Assembly: GCA_028583605.1 (NCBI GenBank)
Contig: CM053330.1
Location: 17,509,539-17,573,538, forward strand
Length of the DNA stretch: 64,000 bases
From: Dastarcus helophoroides
Taxonomy: Eukaryota; Arthropoda; Insecta; Coleoptera; Bothrideridae
Reading direction: 5' to 3'
The notes beneath the pieces were generated by a model. That model saw only the letters and a list, made by a program, of their open reading frames with translations. It was not told the DNA's origin and searched no databases. The position numbers were made by a program, and so were the translations under genes. Shown piece after piece: positions 47,734 to 58,800 of the stretch; position 1 is the first letter of the stretch, and every line of letters starts with the position of its first letter.

Positions 47734-49075
47734 GATCGACTTGTTAGCCATTCCTGAAATATCAACATCGAGATTCTCAAATATCTGGAGGAAAATAGAA
47801 TCATCTCCGACAGGCAATACGGTTTTAGACAACAACGTTCCACTGGCGATCTACTAGCATATGTTGCTCATATCTGTAACTCAGCTATGGAAAAACATTG
47901 TGAGGTTAGGATTGTAGCATTGGATATCTCAAAGGCTTTTGACAGAGTCTGGCACCGATCTCTTCTTGCCAAATTAACATCTTATGGTCTTCCTCCTGGA
48001 CTCCGTCATTTGATATCCAATTTTCTCGCTGACAGATCTCTTCAGGTCGTCGTCGATGGCATCGATTAACGCAGAGGTGCCTCAAGGGTCTGTTCTGTCT
48101 CCTACTCTATTTCTGTTACGCATAAACGATCTCTTAGCTTCAACTTCCAATCCTATGTACAGCTCCGCAGATGATAGTAACCATGTGTCATCTTTTTTCT
48201 TCGACAAACCATTATCTATCGCTGCTTCAGATTGACTAAGGGAACAGCAGATACAGTCGATTAATCGGAATCTCGAGATTATTCTGGAATGGGGTAAGAA
48301 CAATTTGGTTGACTTCAACGCTTCAAAAATTCAGGCCGCGGTTTTCTCTAAGAAAACATCAAGGGATAATGCAACAAACATGCTAATGGACGGTAAAATC
48401 CTTCCGATGGGGTCTAATCTATCTATCCTAGGAGTGAATGCGAGCACTAACTTCTCTTGGGACGATCACGTGCGCGCCATTGCTAAATCCGCCTCTCAGA
48501 AGCTAGGCTTTCTTTTTAGAGCTAAAAAGTACTTCACATCTCATCAGCTATTAACACTATATAAAGCTCAAGTTAGGCCAAAACTAGAATACTGTTCTCA
48601 TGTTTGAAGTTCAGCCCCAAAACACACTTTAGCTCTCTTGGATTCAATTCAAAGAAGAGCGATTCGCCTAATTGATGACGAGAGTCTGACCGATTCTCTC
48701 GAAACACTAGAGCACAAACGTATGGTTGGTAACTTGTCTCTTTTCTACAAGTACTATCATGGAAGATGCTCGCAGGAACTAATAGGATAAATCCCTCCAA
48801 GGGCAAGATTCTTGAGGCGTACTAGACAGTCAGAGACAGCAAATTCCTGTGCTGTCCAGCTTGACACAGTGAGGACTTCTGTCTACGGAGACTCTTTTTT
48901 CTAGAGAACTTCCAAGTTGTGGAACTTGTTACCGAAAGGAATTTTTCCCAAAAATTACAACCTATCCTTGTTTAAGAAGGCGGTTCATCGCCATCTATCC
49001 TTGTTTCCGCATCCTACTCGCAGTGCTTTGAAAGCATAATGGGGTTACCCTTTGCGAGTGGATTAAAAAAATATA
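47734..49075 (+). mobile_element. Jockey-like non-LTR retrotransposon, RT to 3' end
   Basis: Second copy of the 1-1095 family, plus strand, complete at the 3' end. Segments: LKYLEENRIISDRQYGFRQQ region at 47780-47850, IVALDISKAFDRVWHRSLL (47910-47967), GLPPGLRHLISNFLADRSLQ and VVVDG. An 18 bp loss at 48066 breaks the frame. SADDSN replaces YADD at about 48165-48182. Then NLVDFNASKIQAAVFSKKTS (48305 on), LSILGVNASTNFSWDDHV and LGFLFRAKKYF. The C-terminal tail KLWNLLPKGIFPKNYNLSLF ends at PTRSALKA stop near 49040, followed by GGGGTTACCCTTTGCGAGTG and an A-rich tail. The catalytic box and frameshifts mark it inactive. Confidence 0.88.
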
Positions 49076-50093
49076 TATGTGGTTTCATTAGCTTCTCTGA
49101 AACAGCGAAGGGTAATGGTCTATCGGAAGAAAGAATAACATTAGGCTACTATCATCTGCTTAGCTATGTCGAAGTGAAGATAAAAGATCGTTTATATGTA
49201 ACAGAAACAGCGGATACAAAATAAATATTCTTGGACACCCGTATAAGAACAAATGTTTTAGAACTCAGAAAGGATATTATTAAAAAATTCGACAGTTATT
49301 AGCAAGAAAATACTCAAATAATTTAAAAATAAATAATAATTTACGAACTGCTTCATTTCTTTCTATCTTGGTTTTTATTCAATTTCGATAATTTGGAAAT
49401 GGTTAAATGACACAATCGGTGATTTGGCATTTTAATTCCTGGATTGGTAAATTTATAATAACAAACACATTTGTATTGTTCTTAGTGTTCTATATTTGCT
49501 TAAATCTTTCAAGAAATACCTCAGGAAACTTGTAGGTATTTGGATAGGTCACTGTCGATTAAACAAACACCTCCTTCCTTTCTAAAAGTCCCGAAATAAA
49601 TGTTAACGAATAAATTGTCTACAATATGGATATTAGTGAATCTCCCACCCCTCGCAAGACTGAAGTCTCGCGATGCTCTTTTCTGAAGGGCAAAGAAATT
49701 GTTATTGGTTTCCTAATATTATTATTGTTAATATTTATACATCGACACTTTATATACATGAAGCTAGAATTAGTCAAATAAGTCAAAAGCAGACCTGAAA
49801 TAAAATTGTCGACAAACTTCTGTTTAAAAGGAAGTCGCAATATGGCATCACTTATAGAGAAATTATACAATAAAAAGAAACGTATAGAATGGAGCAAAAT
49901 CTAAAAAAGTGTTAAAATTTCTGGTCCAATGTTCAACTTCATTGCACATTGTTTTTAGGTCTGTAAAAACATTTTAAATGTCAAACTTTAATAAAATCAC
50001 TATACATAAATATCCTAAAAAAATAGTTAAATAACTATAGATATTTTTTTCCATAAAAACAACTATTGTTATAAAATAGAGTCAACTAAAAAT
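49076..50093. other. No gene recognised
   Basis: The open frame 49039-49224 continues past the jockey tail as FSETAKGNGLSEERITLGYY and could be an orphan exon (TTTCATTAG precedes it), but nothing else supports it. The rest is AT-rich without coding signal. Confidence 0.4.
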
Positions 50094-51070
50094 ATACAGT
50101 GTCCCACCGGGAATCGCCGCGATCGATAGATATCTGTCAAAGTACTCATCTAAAACATTTGCAAATTTGGCAACTTAGCAAAGACAATAGGACCAACACA
50201 ACTAAAATATTCGCCAAGTTGTAGTATTTTCGGTAAGACCACAAGTTGACACCAACTTCTTTATTTTAAATAAGCCACCCTATATATTTTTGCATTTTTG
50301 GATTTATTTTAATATTTTAAGGCCCCTTTAAATGACAAACATTGTCCCTAAAATTTATGGTTTTTAAGATAATTGGATTTTATAAAAAATTTGATAGATG
50401 CAAAGTTCCACAGAATTCTTCGTATCTTTTCCAGAAACGTTATATCATATTTGGCATGTGAGTAGAACACATACGAAGCTATCTTGCACAACTTTCATAA
50501 GTCCAAAAACATTATATCGAGTGTTGAATTCAGGTCTGCATATTTTGGTAAATTCAAATAGCGATAACTTTGTTATCTCAAATGGAACACCCTATATTTT
50601 TCAGCCTATCTCATGTAGATTTTAGTTATCTTTCACCTAATATAAGCTTTCTAGGGGTTGCTTTTAAAACTTTTAGAAACAATTGCAACTTTTTACATTT
50701 TTTGCCATTTCACATTAAATGAACTCTTATCGGGTTGCATATCAGTGACGTTATGTTATGACTATCTGTTCGAAAGCCATTTGTCAAATTATTTGTAGTT
50801 GATTTTATAGTGCGTGGTGAAGCTAAAATGAAAACATCCCTGACCATCTGTTTTAGTAATGAGAATTATTTTAAATTGATAACGAAGGCTTCCACGGCCA
50901 GAGTCAGTACAGGATATACTTCTTCCGGGATTGGACCGTGTCAAAGAACTACTAAAAGTGTTCGACATTTCGCCCACCATCGTAGGGGGCTTCTTCAGGA
51001 ACAAAGAAAGAAAAATAGATGAAAAGAGGAATATGAGGGAATATGCAAAAAAAATCGCACAGACGCGTGG

Positions 51071-51079
51071 TATATAAAG
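51071..51079 (+). promoter_or_regulatory. TATA-box-like TATATAAAG
   Basis: GGTATATAAAG is followed after about 20 bases of pyrimidine-rich sequence by the 85-90 bp tandem repeats, a spacing compatible with a polymerase II start at the first repeat. Use as a promoter is inference. Confidence 0.35.
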
Positions 51080-51100
51080 TTTCCCTTTCCCTCTTTCCTG

Positions 51101-51345
51101 TCAGAAGAGTTTCCCCTCTGGTATGGTGGACATACTGAGTTACCGTGCTCTTCTGTCTAAACTTTCTTTTGTACCAAGTTTCAATTCAGAAGAGTTTCGC
51201 CTCTGGTATGGTGGACATACTGAGTTACCGTGCTCTTCTGTCTAAACTTTCTTATCCTTTGTACCAATTTTCAATTCAAAAGAGTTTCGCGTCTGGTATG
51301 GTGGACATACCGAGTTACCGTGCTCTGATGTTTTGAAATTGGCCT
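51101..51345 (+). repeat. Three 85-90 bp tandem repeats with nested hairpins
   Basis: Units start at 51101, 51186 and 51276. Each has an outer stem CAGAAGAG/CTCTTCTG and an inner stem GTATG/CATAC around GTGGA. Units 1 and 2 are nearly identical; unit 3 has a disrupted outer stem (CAAAAGAG/CTCTGATG). No coding assignment. Confidence 0.85.
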
Positions 51346-51557
51346 TTTTATTTTTATTTTTCTTTTTTTGCATATTCCCTCATATTCCTCTTTTCATCTA
51401 TTTTTCTTAAAAATAAAAATGTCGAAATAGGATTTCCAATTACGTCAACTAGTCATGTTTTAATTTTAGCTTCATCACACACTATGAACTACTATAAGTA
51501 ATTTTACTGATTGTTTCATAATTTATATGTCGATATCGATTGTTTCTTTTTTTTAAG

Positions 51558-52446
51558 TAGGGGAGCCTGGGGTATTGTGGACTGCCTTTTTATGTTGCCT
51601 AAAAACTGGCAAAAAAATATTTTTTCTGAAAATTTCAATTTATAGTACAACTAATAATCTCTCTTTGGGTCACAGAAGTTTAGTCAAATTGTATTAAATT
51701 ATACAACTTCTAACAGTTGGCGCAAAAATTGCATTTTTGCAATTTTGAAAAATCTCGGGGAATTACGGACCACTTTATAAATCGATTAAAAATGACAAAA
51801 TCTAGTACAAAAACCTTCTTCTATTTGATTCAGAATGGCAGAAGATTTATTATGAAAGAGAAACAAAGTGAAGTGGAATGAAAAATGGCAATGAAAATCA
51901 GTTCGAAACAAAATTATTATTTTACCAAAAAACTATTAAAATTGCCGAAAAATAATGCTTTGCTGAAAATTTGCACGAATAATCACTTATATACATCAAA
52001 TACACAAAATTAGTTTGTGAAATGTAAAGAATCGAGTGATCCATAATTTTCTACGACAAAAGTGATCCGTAATTCCCCGAAAGGCATTTTTTACAATATG
52101 GTAGTATATGAGTAACACAATACAAACTTCATGCAAAACTTCATATTCCTGTCGAAGACTTAAGGTTCCGTGAATTTTATGAAGATATTTACCTGAATGG
52201 TTCTCGAAAAGTGTAGTCAAATTAGAGGAAACTCTAAGGCGGAAAAAAATTTTTCGAAGTATCCCATTTCTATTTGGTATCGAAGCGAAATAACGATTCG
52301 TGTACACAAGTCGAGTACTGAAGGAAAAATAAGCTTAACATGTGGCGAGCTGACGACAGTTATTTGTAGCTATGAACCACTATTAGAGAAAAAAATATGA
52401 AGCTGGTCCGCAATTCCCCGTGGTCCAGAATGCCCCAGTCTCCACT
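51558..52446. mobile_element. MITE with GTAG-GGAG-CTGGGG ends, nested
   Basis: The left end GTAGGGGAGCCTGGGGTATT and right end (inverse GTAGTGGAGACTGGGGCATT) are inverted with three or four mismatches. Subterminal copies of GGGGAATTACGGACCAC recur at 51756, 52065 (inverse) and 52415 (inverse). No transposase. The TSD is not clear. It interrupts the 50096-53469 foldback. Confidence 0.7.
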
Positions 52447-52630
52447 ACATTTCATTTGTTTCCACTTATTATGTCACTGAGAGGCTTCTCAGTAAGAATT
52501 CAATGGCCGTAAAATAAAAAAAAATATGTTAAAATTACAATTACTTTCAAAAGTTGTAAAAGAAACTCCCGCAATGCCTACATCAGTTAAAAAATAATTT
52601 AAATCTGCATCAGATAGGTTAAAAAAATAT

Positions 52631-53325
52631 AGGGTGTTCTATTTGAGATAACAAAGTTATTGTTGTTTGAATTTACTAAAATGTACAGTCGTGAAATCAC
52701 CACTCGATATAGTGTTTTTTAATCTATGAAAGATGTGCAAGATAGCTCCGTATATGTTCTACTCATATGTCAAATATGAAATAAATATTTAGTTTCTGAA
52801 AAAACTTACAAAGAATTTCGTGAAACCTTGCATCTGTCAAACTTTTTATAAAAATCCAATTATCTTAAAAACTATAAATTTTAGGAACAATGTTACTTAT
52901 TCAAAGTGGTCTTAAAATATTAAATTAAATCTAAAAATGCAAAAATATATAGGGTGTCTTATTTAAAATAACGAAGTTGGTGTTAACTTCCGGTATAACC
53001 GGAAATACTACAGCTTTTTACCAAAATATGCAGACCTGAATTCAACACTCGGTATACTGTTTTTGGACTTATGAAGGTTGTGCAAGATAGCTTCGTATGT
53101 GTTCTACTCATATGCCAAATATGAAATAAAGCTTCTGGAAAAGATACGAAGAATTTTGTGGAACCTAGCATCTGTCAAATTTTTTATAAAAATCCAATTA
53201 TCCTAAAAACTATAAATTTTAGGGACAATGTTTGTCATTTAAAATGGCCTTAAAATATTAAAATAAATTCAAAAATACAAAAATATATAGGGTGTCTTAT
53301 TTAAAATAACGAAGTTGGTGTGAAC
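52631..53325. repeat. Tandem duplication in the foldback right arm, about 340 bp x 2
   Basis: AAAATATAGGGTGT-CT-TTT at about 52635 starts a unit that runs to 52945, and a second copy runs 52945-53285. Both contain CAAGATAGCT-CGTAT, GTTCTACTCATATG and AACTATAAATTTTAGG. The left arm (50260-50600) has one inverted copy. Confidence 0.8.
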
Positions 53326-53469
53326 TTCCGGTATAATCGGAAATACTACAACTTTGCGAATATTTTAGTTGTGTTGGTGCTATTGTCATTAATAAGTTGC
53401 CAAATTTTCAAATGTTTTAGATGAGTACTTTGTCAGATATCGATCGCGGCGATTCCCGCTGGGGCACGC

Positions 53470-54445
53470 TGCATAAGGAATTGAAATACAGCAAAGCTAA
53501 CTTTATGCATTTCTTTAAATACCACAAAAATTAACAAATGTAGTTGGTATGATCATAATTTAATAAAACGCTCAGCTCTCTTACATAAAAACATTAGATT
53601 TGGAACTAGTGTTCGATGAAATATGTATAACAGAAAAAAAGCTATATTGGCATCACATTTTTTATTAAGGTTCAGTAGCACTTGAAATATGTAGAACACT
53701 TAGTTGATTATAACACAAATACTGTATAACACAAATACTGTAACAATTCAATAATTTAATTAATAATTTTAACACAATTAAGAAATAAAAAATTTCACTA
53801 TAGATCGAAAAGAATTATAATGAATAAAATTCCTTTTTTTTCTGGCAAAAACTAAGCTGAAATAAAAGAAAATATTTTTAACTTCGTGGCTTCTTAAATG
53901 CTTAAGATTTGTTAACATAAATGTCAGTAGTAAAATTGTACTTTTTATTTAGAAAATTGTTTCAGAATAATTCTAAGCTACTGGTAGGTTTCGGTCAATG
54001 AAACAGTCGAACGTGCTAAAGTTGAAAATATTCGTGACAACCACAGATCGGTTTATGCCTTTCTTGGCGTCATCAGTACGGTACGGTAGCTGCAACCATT
54101 TCTAAATAATTAATCAGCTACATAATTACGTGAATTTCATAAGAGACTTATAACTGGCTCTATGTTACAAGGAACAAGATAATTTGTAACCTGTCATTTC
54201 CGAAATACACCTACTGAGACGCTCCTTATGTTGGACTGCATTATGAACTAGCAGTAATTAATATTATTTATTAACAGTAGTATAAATATTACTATTCAAT
54301 TTATTTTAACTTTAACTTCAGTTGTCAATAAAAGGTAGTGAAAAGTAATAGTGTCAATCCGAATGTTCAGGATGTGTCAGCTACATCTAATGTGAAATTA
54401 TAAATATATTGCTATAATATAGCTCCAGTTAGTAACCATTGATAT
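53470..54445. other. No gene recognised
   Basis: AT-rich. A 40 codon minus frame ending near 53974 (LPYRTDDAKKGINRSVVV...) is open but its phase does not fit the Ig gene's microexon. No repeat assigned. Confidence 0.4.
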
Positions 54446-54446
54446 T

Positions 54447-54960
54447 GTAACGAAATGTAAATTATAGAATTTAGTACGTAAGAAAATTTTCTAGAAAGAT
54501 CTGATAAGGGGAAGCGACCGCGATAATGAAGCAAACGGCAGATAAGCGTGCCTGCAAACGATAAGCCTTATCTGCTGGATTTTTCTAGAACCCGGAAGCG
54601 AAAACTATATAAGGCGGTCGCCTTTCCCTCGAATCAGTCAGTCAGTAGTCAGTGTAAGTAGGGAGTTAGTAGTAGTTAGAAGTAAATGAATAAGTGAGTT
54701 AATTATTCAGTTGTAGTATTCCGAGTTTAGTTTGGATATAAGGTGGTTATAATTCACGAGTAATAATCATTCGAACCAATAGCCTGCAACAATATTATTT
54801 AATCAAACTTATTGGTAACATGGATCAAAAATTTATATTGAGCCGAGCTGTAAATATATTTGAAGAGCTTTGAACTTGCCTAAAAATAAATCTTTAAATA
54901 TTGAATAAACAACATACAAATAAAATAATAAGGTAACCCGTATTATAACTCGTTTTTTAA
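54447..54960 (+). promoter_or_regulatory. LTR-like or cellular promoter with TATA and TCAGT initiator
   Basis: TATATAA at 54606-54612 and TCAGT initiators from 54634 (TCAGTCAGTCAG) are spaced about 28 bases, the arthropod core-promoter layout. Upstream are inverted pairs GCGACCGC/GGCGGTCGC and CAGATAAG/CTTATCTG. The start TGTAACGAAATG at 54447 resembles insect gypsy LTR starts. AATAAA signals follow at 54880-54930. No gag or pol follows and no partner LTR is in the window, so a solo LTR is favoured, but a cellular promoter is possible. Confidence 0.45.
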
Positions 54961-55329
54961 TTAAAATGCAGTAGTAATAAAAATAATGGCCGGTAAACAC
55001 TTTACATAAACAATTCTAAATTTTACAATTATTACTCATTAACCTAAACATTAAGATATATGTACACTTGTAAGTGATTGGGAAAGAATTAACAATGCAG
55101 CAAATTGAAATGAATCCAAAGCAGGACCCAAACATTTACCTGAAAAAAAAAGATACACAATTAATATGGTTAAACGCATATATTGTTTAATTTTTTCAAT
55201 CAAGAAAAATGCCTAGCTCTCTGGGATTTTTCAAAACAATGAGCCTTAGATGAGTTGATCGTGGAAGGGCACAATAAGCAAAAGCGTCAGCGCAGCAGCA
55301 ATTATTGACCCCAAACGAATAGTAATAAT

Positions 55330-55600
55330 TAGTGCTGGGATGGTATGCAAAATGCATATAAAGTGCATATGTGCATATTTAGATGTTTTTCAATAAATGC
55401 ATATGCAGTTTTTTATTTTGCAATAAATGCTATCCTTATTTTGACTGTTTATTAATCCCTATACTGCTATGGTAATAGTTTTAGCTTTAATTTGAAATAA
55501 AGTTGTGTTGGGTCTACATATCTTGTTTTATTTACGTAAATGTATTCATATTTTGCAAGCATATTGTTTACTTTTTTTGGTGCATATAATCCCAGCTCTA
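55330..55600. mobile_element. hAT-type MITE, 271 bp
   Basis: TIRs TAGTGCTGGGAT and, inverted, TAGAGCTGGGAT. A perfect 8 bp TSD GTAATAAT lies at 55322-55329 and 55601-55608. The interior is rich in the palindromic motif ATGCATAT. Confidence 0.88.
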
Positions 55601-55846
55601 GTAATAATAATAGGGTACACAAATTATATGATGAAATGCACATTTCTGTTTAATTAGTTCTTTCAATCAAAAAAAGAGCCTCACTTCCAAAATATTACAT
55701 CAATAAAGAACAGATATTCAGATACAAATGTAATAGGAAGAAGTAAAACACTTTTCTGCTTAAAGTCACTTCTATGAATTTCAAATACTATATGTTCTAA
55801 GTATGAATTTTACCTAACCCGTTGATTCAATAAATGCCTAACTTAC

Positions 55847-58800
55847 CGGAATTTTGATCATCCTCTGAAATAAAGAATCATTTATTAGCATGAATTAGTA
55901 GTATAGTTTACTAAACTCGCCTTGAGGATAATATACGAAACTTTTTTTCTTGACGTAACCAGTTCCAGGAATACGTAGTTCACAATGTACCAAGGTACCA
56001 GGATTCATTCGTTTTATTGGACTGGTAGCAACAATGAATGCATTGTACTTTCCACTGGTACTAAGCGTTGTGTCCCATTGTAAAGTCTGCAATGGATTTC
56101 TGAAAATTGAAACTGGCATAATTGCATAATCGATACAGGTATATAACTGATTGATGATAATATACAGTGTTTGACATAGGCCAACTTTTTTATTTCAAAT
56201 GCTAGACAAGCACTTCCAAATGCAAAGTTGTAGGAAATAGCTTGACAAAAAATGTACCAAAAAATCTTTCCTATGTTGCCATATTTCTTCAGTAGATACT
56301 GAAACAATATTTTTTTAATGGCAACACTGCATTTTTTTAACATATTTTAATAGATCTTTAAATTCTAAACAGAAAGTTTTCTGATACATTTTTTATTTGA
56401 AGTTGCCGTTTTCGAACAATTAACAAAAGAACTAAAATAATTTGCAATAATAGTCATTAAAAATTAAACAGAAGTTGTGTTGTTTGAAAGAAGCATTTAT
56501 GATAATGTTGTCATTGTGATATTTGAAAGCTGTTGCATTTGAATCTGTATAAAAACAAAAAATAAAAAGTTTTAAGTATTGTTGTTTAATAATAGTGGAT
56601 TGTTCGAAAATGATTACTCCAAATAAAAAATGTAAGAAAACACCTTTCTTTTAGAATTTAAGAATCTATCAAACTATGTTAAAATAGTGCGGTGTTGCCA
56701 TATAAAAAATATTGTTTTAATATCTACTGAAGAAATATTGGAACATAGGACAGTTTTATTAATACATTTTACTTGGTCAAATTATTTCCTACAACTTTGC
56801 AATTGAAACTACTAGTCTACCATTTAAAATAAAAGAGTTAGCCAAGTTCAAGTTTTTAAAAAACTACACACATTCAAAAGCAACAGCTTTCAAATATCTC
56901 AATGGCGCCATAATTATGAAGGCTTCTTTTAAACAACGCAATTTTTGTTTAATTTTCAATGCCTACTATTGTTATGTAAACTTCTTTTAGTTTCTGTCGA
57001 CTGAAGATTATTTTAGTTTTTTTGCTGATTGTTCGAAAACGGCAGCTTCAAATAAAAAATCTGACAAAATACTTTTTGTTTAGAATTTAAAACTCTATCA
57101 AAATCTGTTAAAAAAATGCAGTGTTGCTATTTAAAAAAAATTGTTCTAGAATCTACTGAAGAAATATAACAACATAGGAAAGGTTTTTTGGTACATTTTT
57201 CTTAGCCAAGCAATTTCCTACAACTTTACAATTGGAAGTACTACTCTATCATTTCAAATAAAAAAGTTGGCCGATATCCATATTAGGCTATATCTCGATT
57301 AGTTAATTAGACATGAACCAAAAAAATGTTTGAATGATATCAGTTAATCTATAATTATTATTATTTATTAAATGCGAGTGGGAATACACCATACGGCGTC
57401 TCGCACCCAAGCTTCCACCTCCTTCTATCTTGCCAATCGTCGTCTCTCATACACCTGTCCTGCATTGCTTGAGTCACTCCTTCGTTCCATGTGAGTTTCG
57501 GTCTTCCTCTTTTTCGTGTTTGTGGTTTCCAATAAAATATTTTTGACGGCCACCATTCATTTGGCATTCTTCTTAAATGTCTGTACCAATTTAACCTCCT
57601 TCCTTCTATTGTATCCAAAATATTCACTGATGTAACCGCCATTTCTCCCCAAATATATTCATTTCTTATCCTCTCTGTTTTTGTCACACTAAAGCTGCGT
57701 CTCCAGAAGTTTATTTCCATGGCCTTTAACTTTCCTTCATTCTTTTTTGGTATTTCCCAGACTTCTGAACTAAATAGTGCAATACTCTCGACTATCGTTT
57801 TGTAAATTCTTCTTTTCAGATTTTTTGTTATATCTTTATTCCATATAATTGAATGTAACTGTCTTACTGAAACTCTACCTTTCGCTATTTCCCGCCTAAT
57901 TTCCTTCCCACTTCTTCCTTTACCAGAAATATTTGTTCCTAGATATTTGTATGTTGCACTTTACTATACTTTCGTCATCCATTTTCAAATCTTTTCCTGT
58001 TGCTCCGACAACCATATACTCGGTTTTATCAAAGTTTAATCATTTCACATATTCCTCGTTTGGTTTCCTTAGCATGTAGAATGAATGCTTCGTCTTCATC
58101 TTCGGCGACTATAACCTGATCGTCAGCAAAACTCAAAGTATACAGGGTATCGCCATTTATCGGTATTCCCACGGCACGGCATTTTTTCTTCAATTATTAA
58201 GTACTTCATTTAAGTACATTTTAAAAAGCGTAGGTGCTACACAGCACCCTTGTCTTAGTCCTTTATTTACCCTAAATGCTGATGACACTAAGTTTCCTAC
58301 TTTGACCCTATTTAAGTTTCCTGTATACAAATTTTTTATGGCGCTAATGCAGGTTCTCATTATTTGCTGGTTTTCCATCGCCGACCACAATTTCGTTAGA
58401 GGAACGCTGTCCTATGCTTTCCGCAGATCTATGTAAAGAAGATGTACTTCTAGATTATGTGCCAACCTCTTATCCGTGACCTGTCTAATGCTAAAGATAT
58501 TATCTGTTAATGACCTGCCTGCCCTAAAACCACTTTGGTCTTCAGATTCATTGCCATGTTTGCGGCCAATGGAGCTTAGGACAGTAATTCCTCGGTAGTT
58601 AGTACATTCTGTTCGTACACCTTTTTTAAAGATGTTGTTAATAATACCTTCTTTAAAATGCGCTGGTACTTGTTGTCCAGAAAGACATAGGTTGAACAAA
58701 TTAAAGAGAAGTTGAAAAAGAACTGTAGGTGCGGCTTTTATTAACTCAATAGTTACTGCTTCAGAGCCTGGAGCTTTTCCATTTTTACACGACATTACCA

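Larger units (their letters stand above)
50803..51484. repeat. Inner foldback block with Penelope-like hairpin and tandem repeats
   Basis: TTTATAGTGCGTGGTGAAGC at 50803-50822 is inverted at 51465-51484. A second inverted pair, 51005-51053 and 51361-51411, shares AATATGAGGGAATATGC. On minus, 50963-50999 reads CTGAAGAAGCCCCC.. GGTGGGCGAAATGTCG, similar to Penelope terminal hairpins. The block encloses the TATA motif and triple repeat at 51071-51345. Confidence 0.65.
50096..53469. mobile_element. Large foldback element, mariner-type ends, with nested insertions
   Basis: The left end CAGTGTCCCACCGGGAATCG and right end (inverse CAGCGTGCCCCAGCGGGAAT) share CGCCGCGATCGAT and AAAGTACTCATCTAAAACAT and extend as inverted arms for about 500 bp, through ATATATTTTTGCATTTTTGG, CCAATTATC and GGTCTGCATATTTTGGTAAA. 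TA precedes the left end; CA follows the right, probably a mutated TA. No transposase is visible. The right arm is partly duplicated in tandem. The centre holds a second inverted pair and a separate MITE. Confidence 0.8.

Noticed and set aside
51101..51345. Hammerhead ribozyme in the triple repeat
   Set aside because: The minus strand has a GCGAAAC part between paired arms, but no CUGANGA box and no UH cleavage site at the expected place.
53974..54100. Terminal exon of the Ig gene on minus
   Set aside because: The open 40 codon frame is in the wrong phase for the microexon; the in-phase reading stops after five codons. Not strong enough to annotate.
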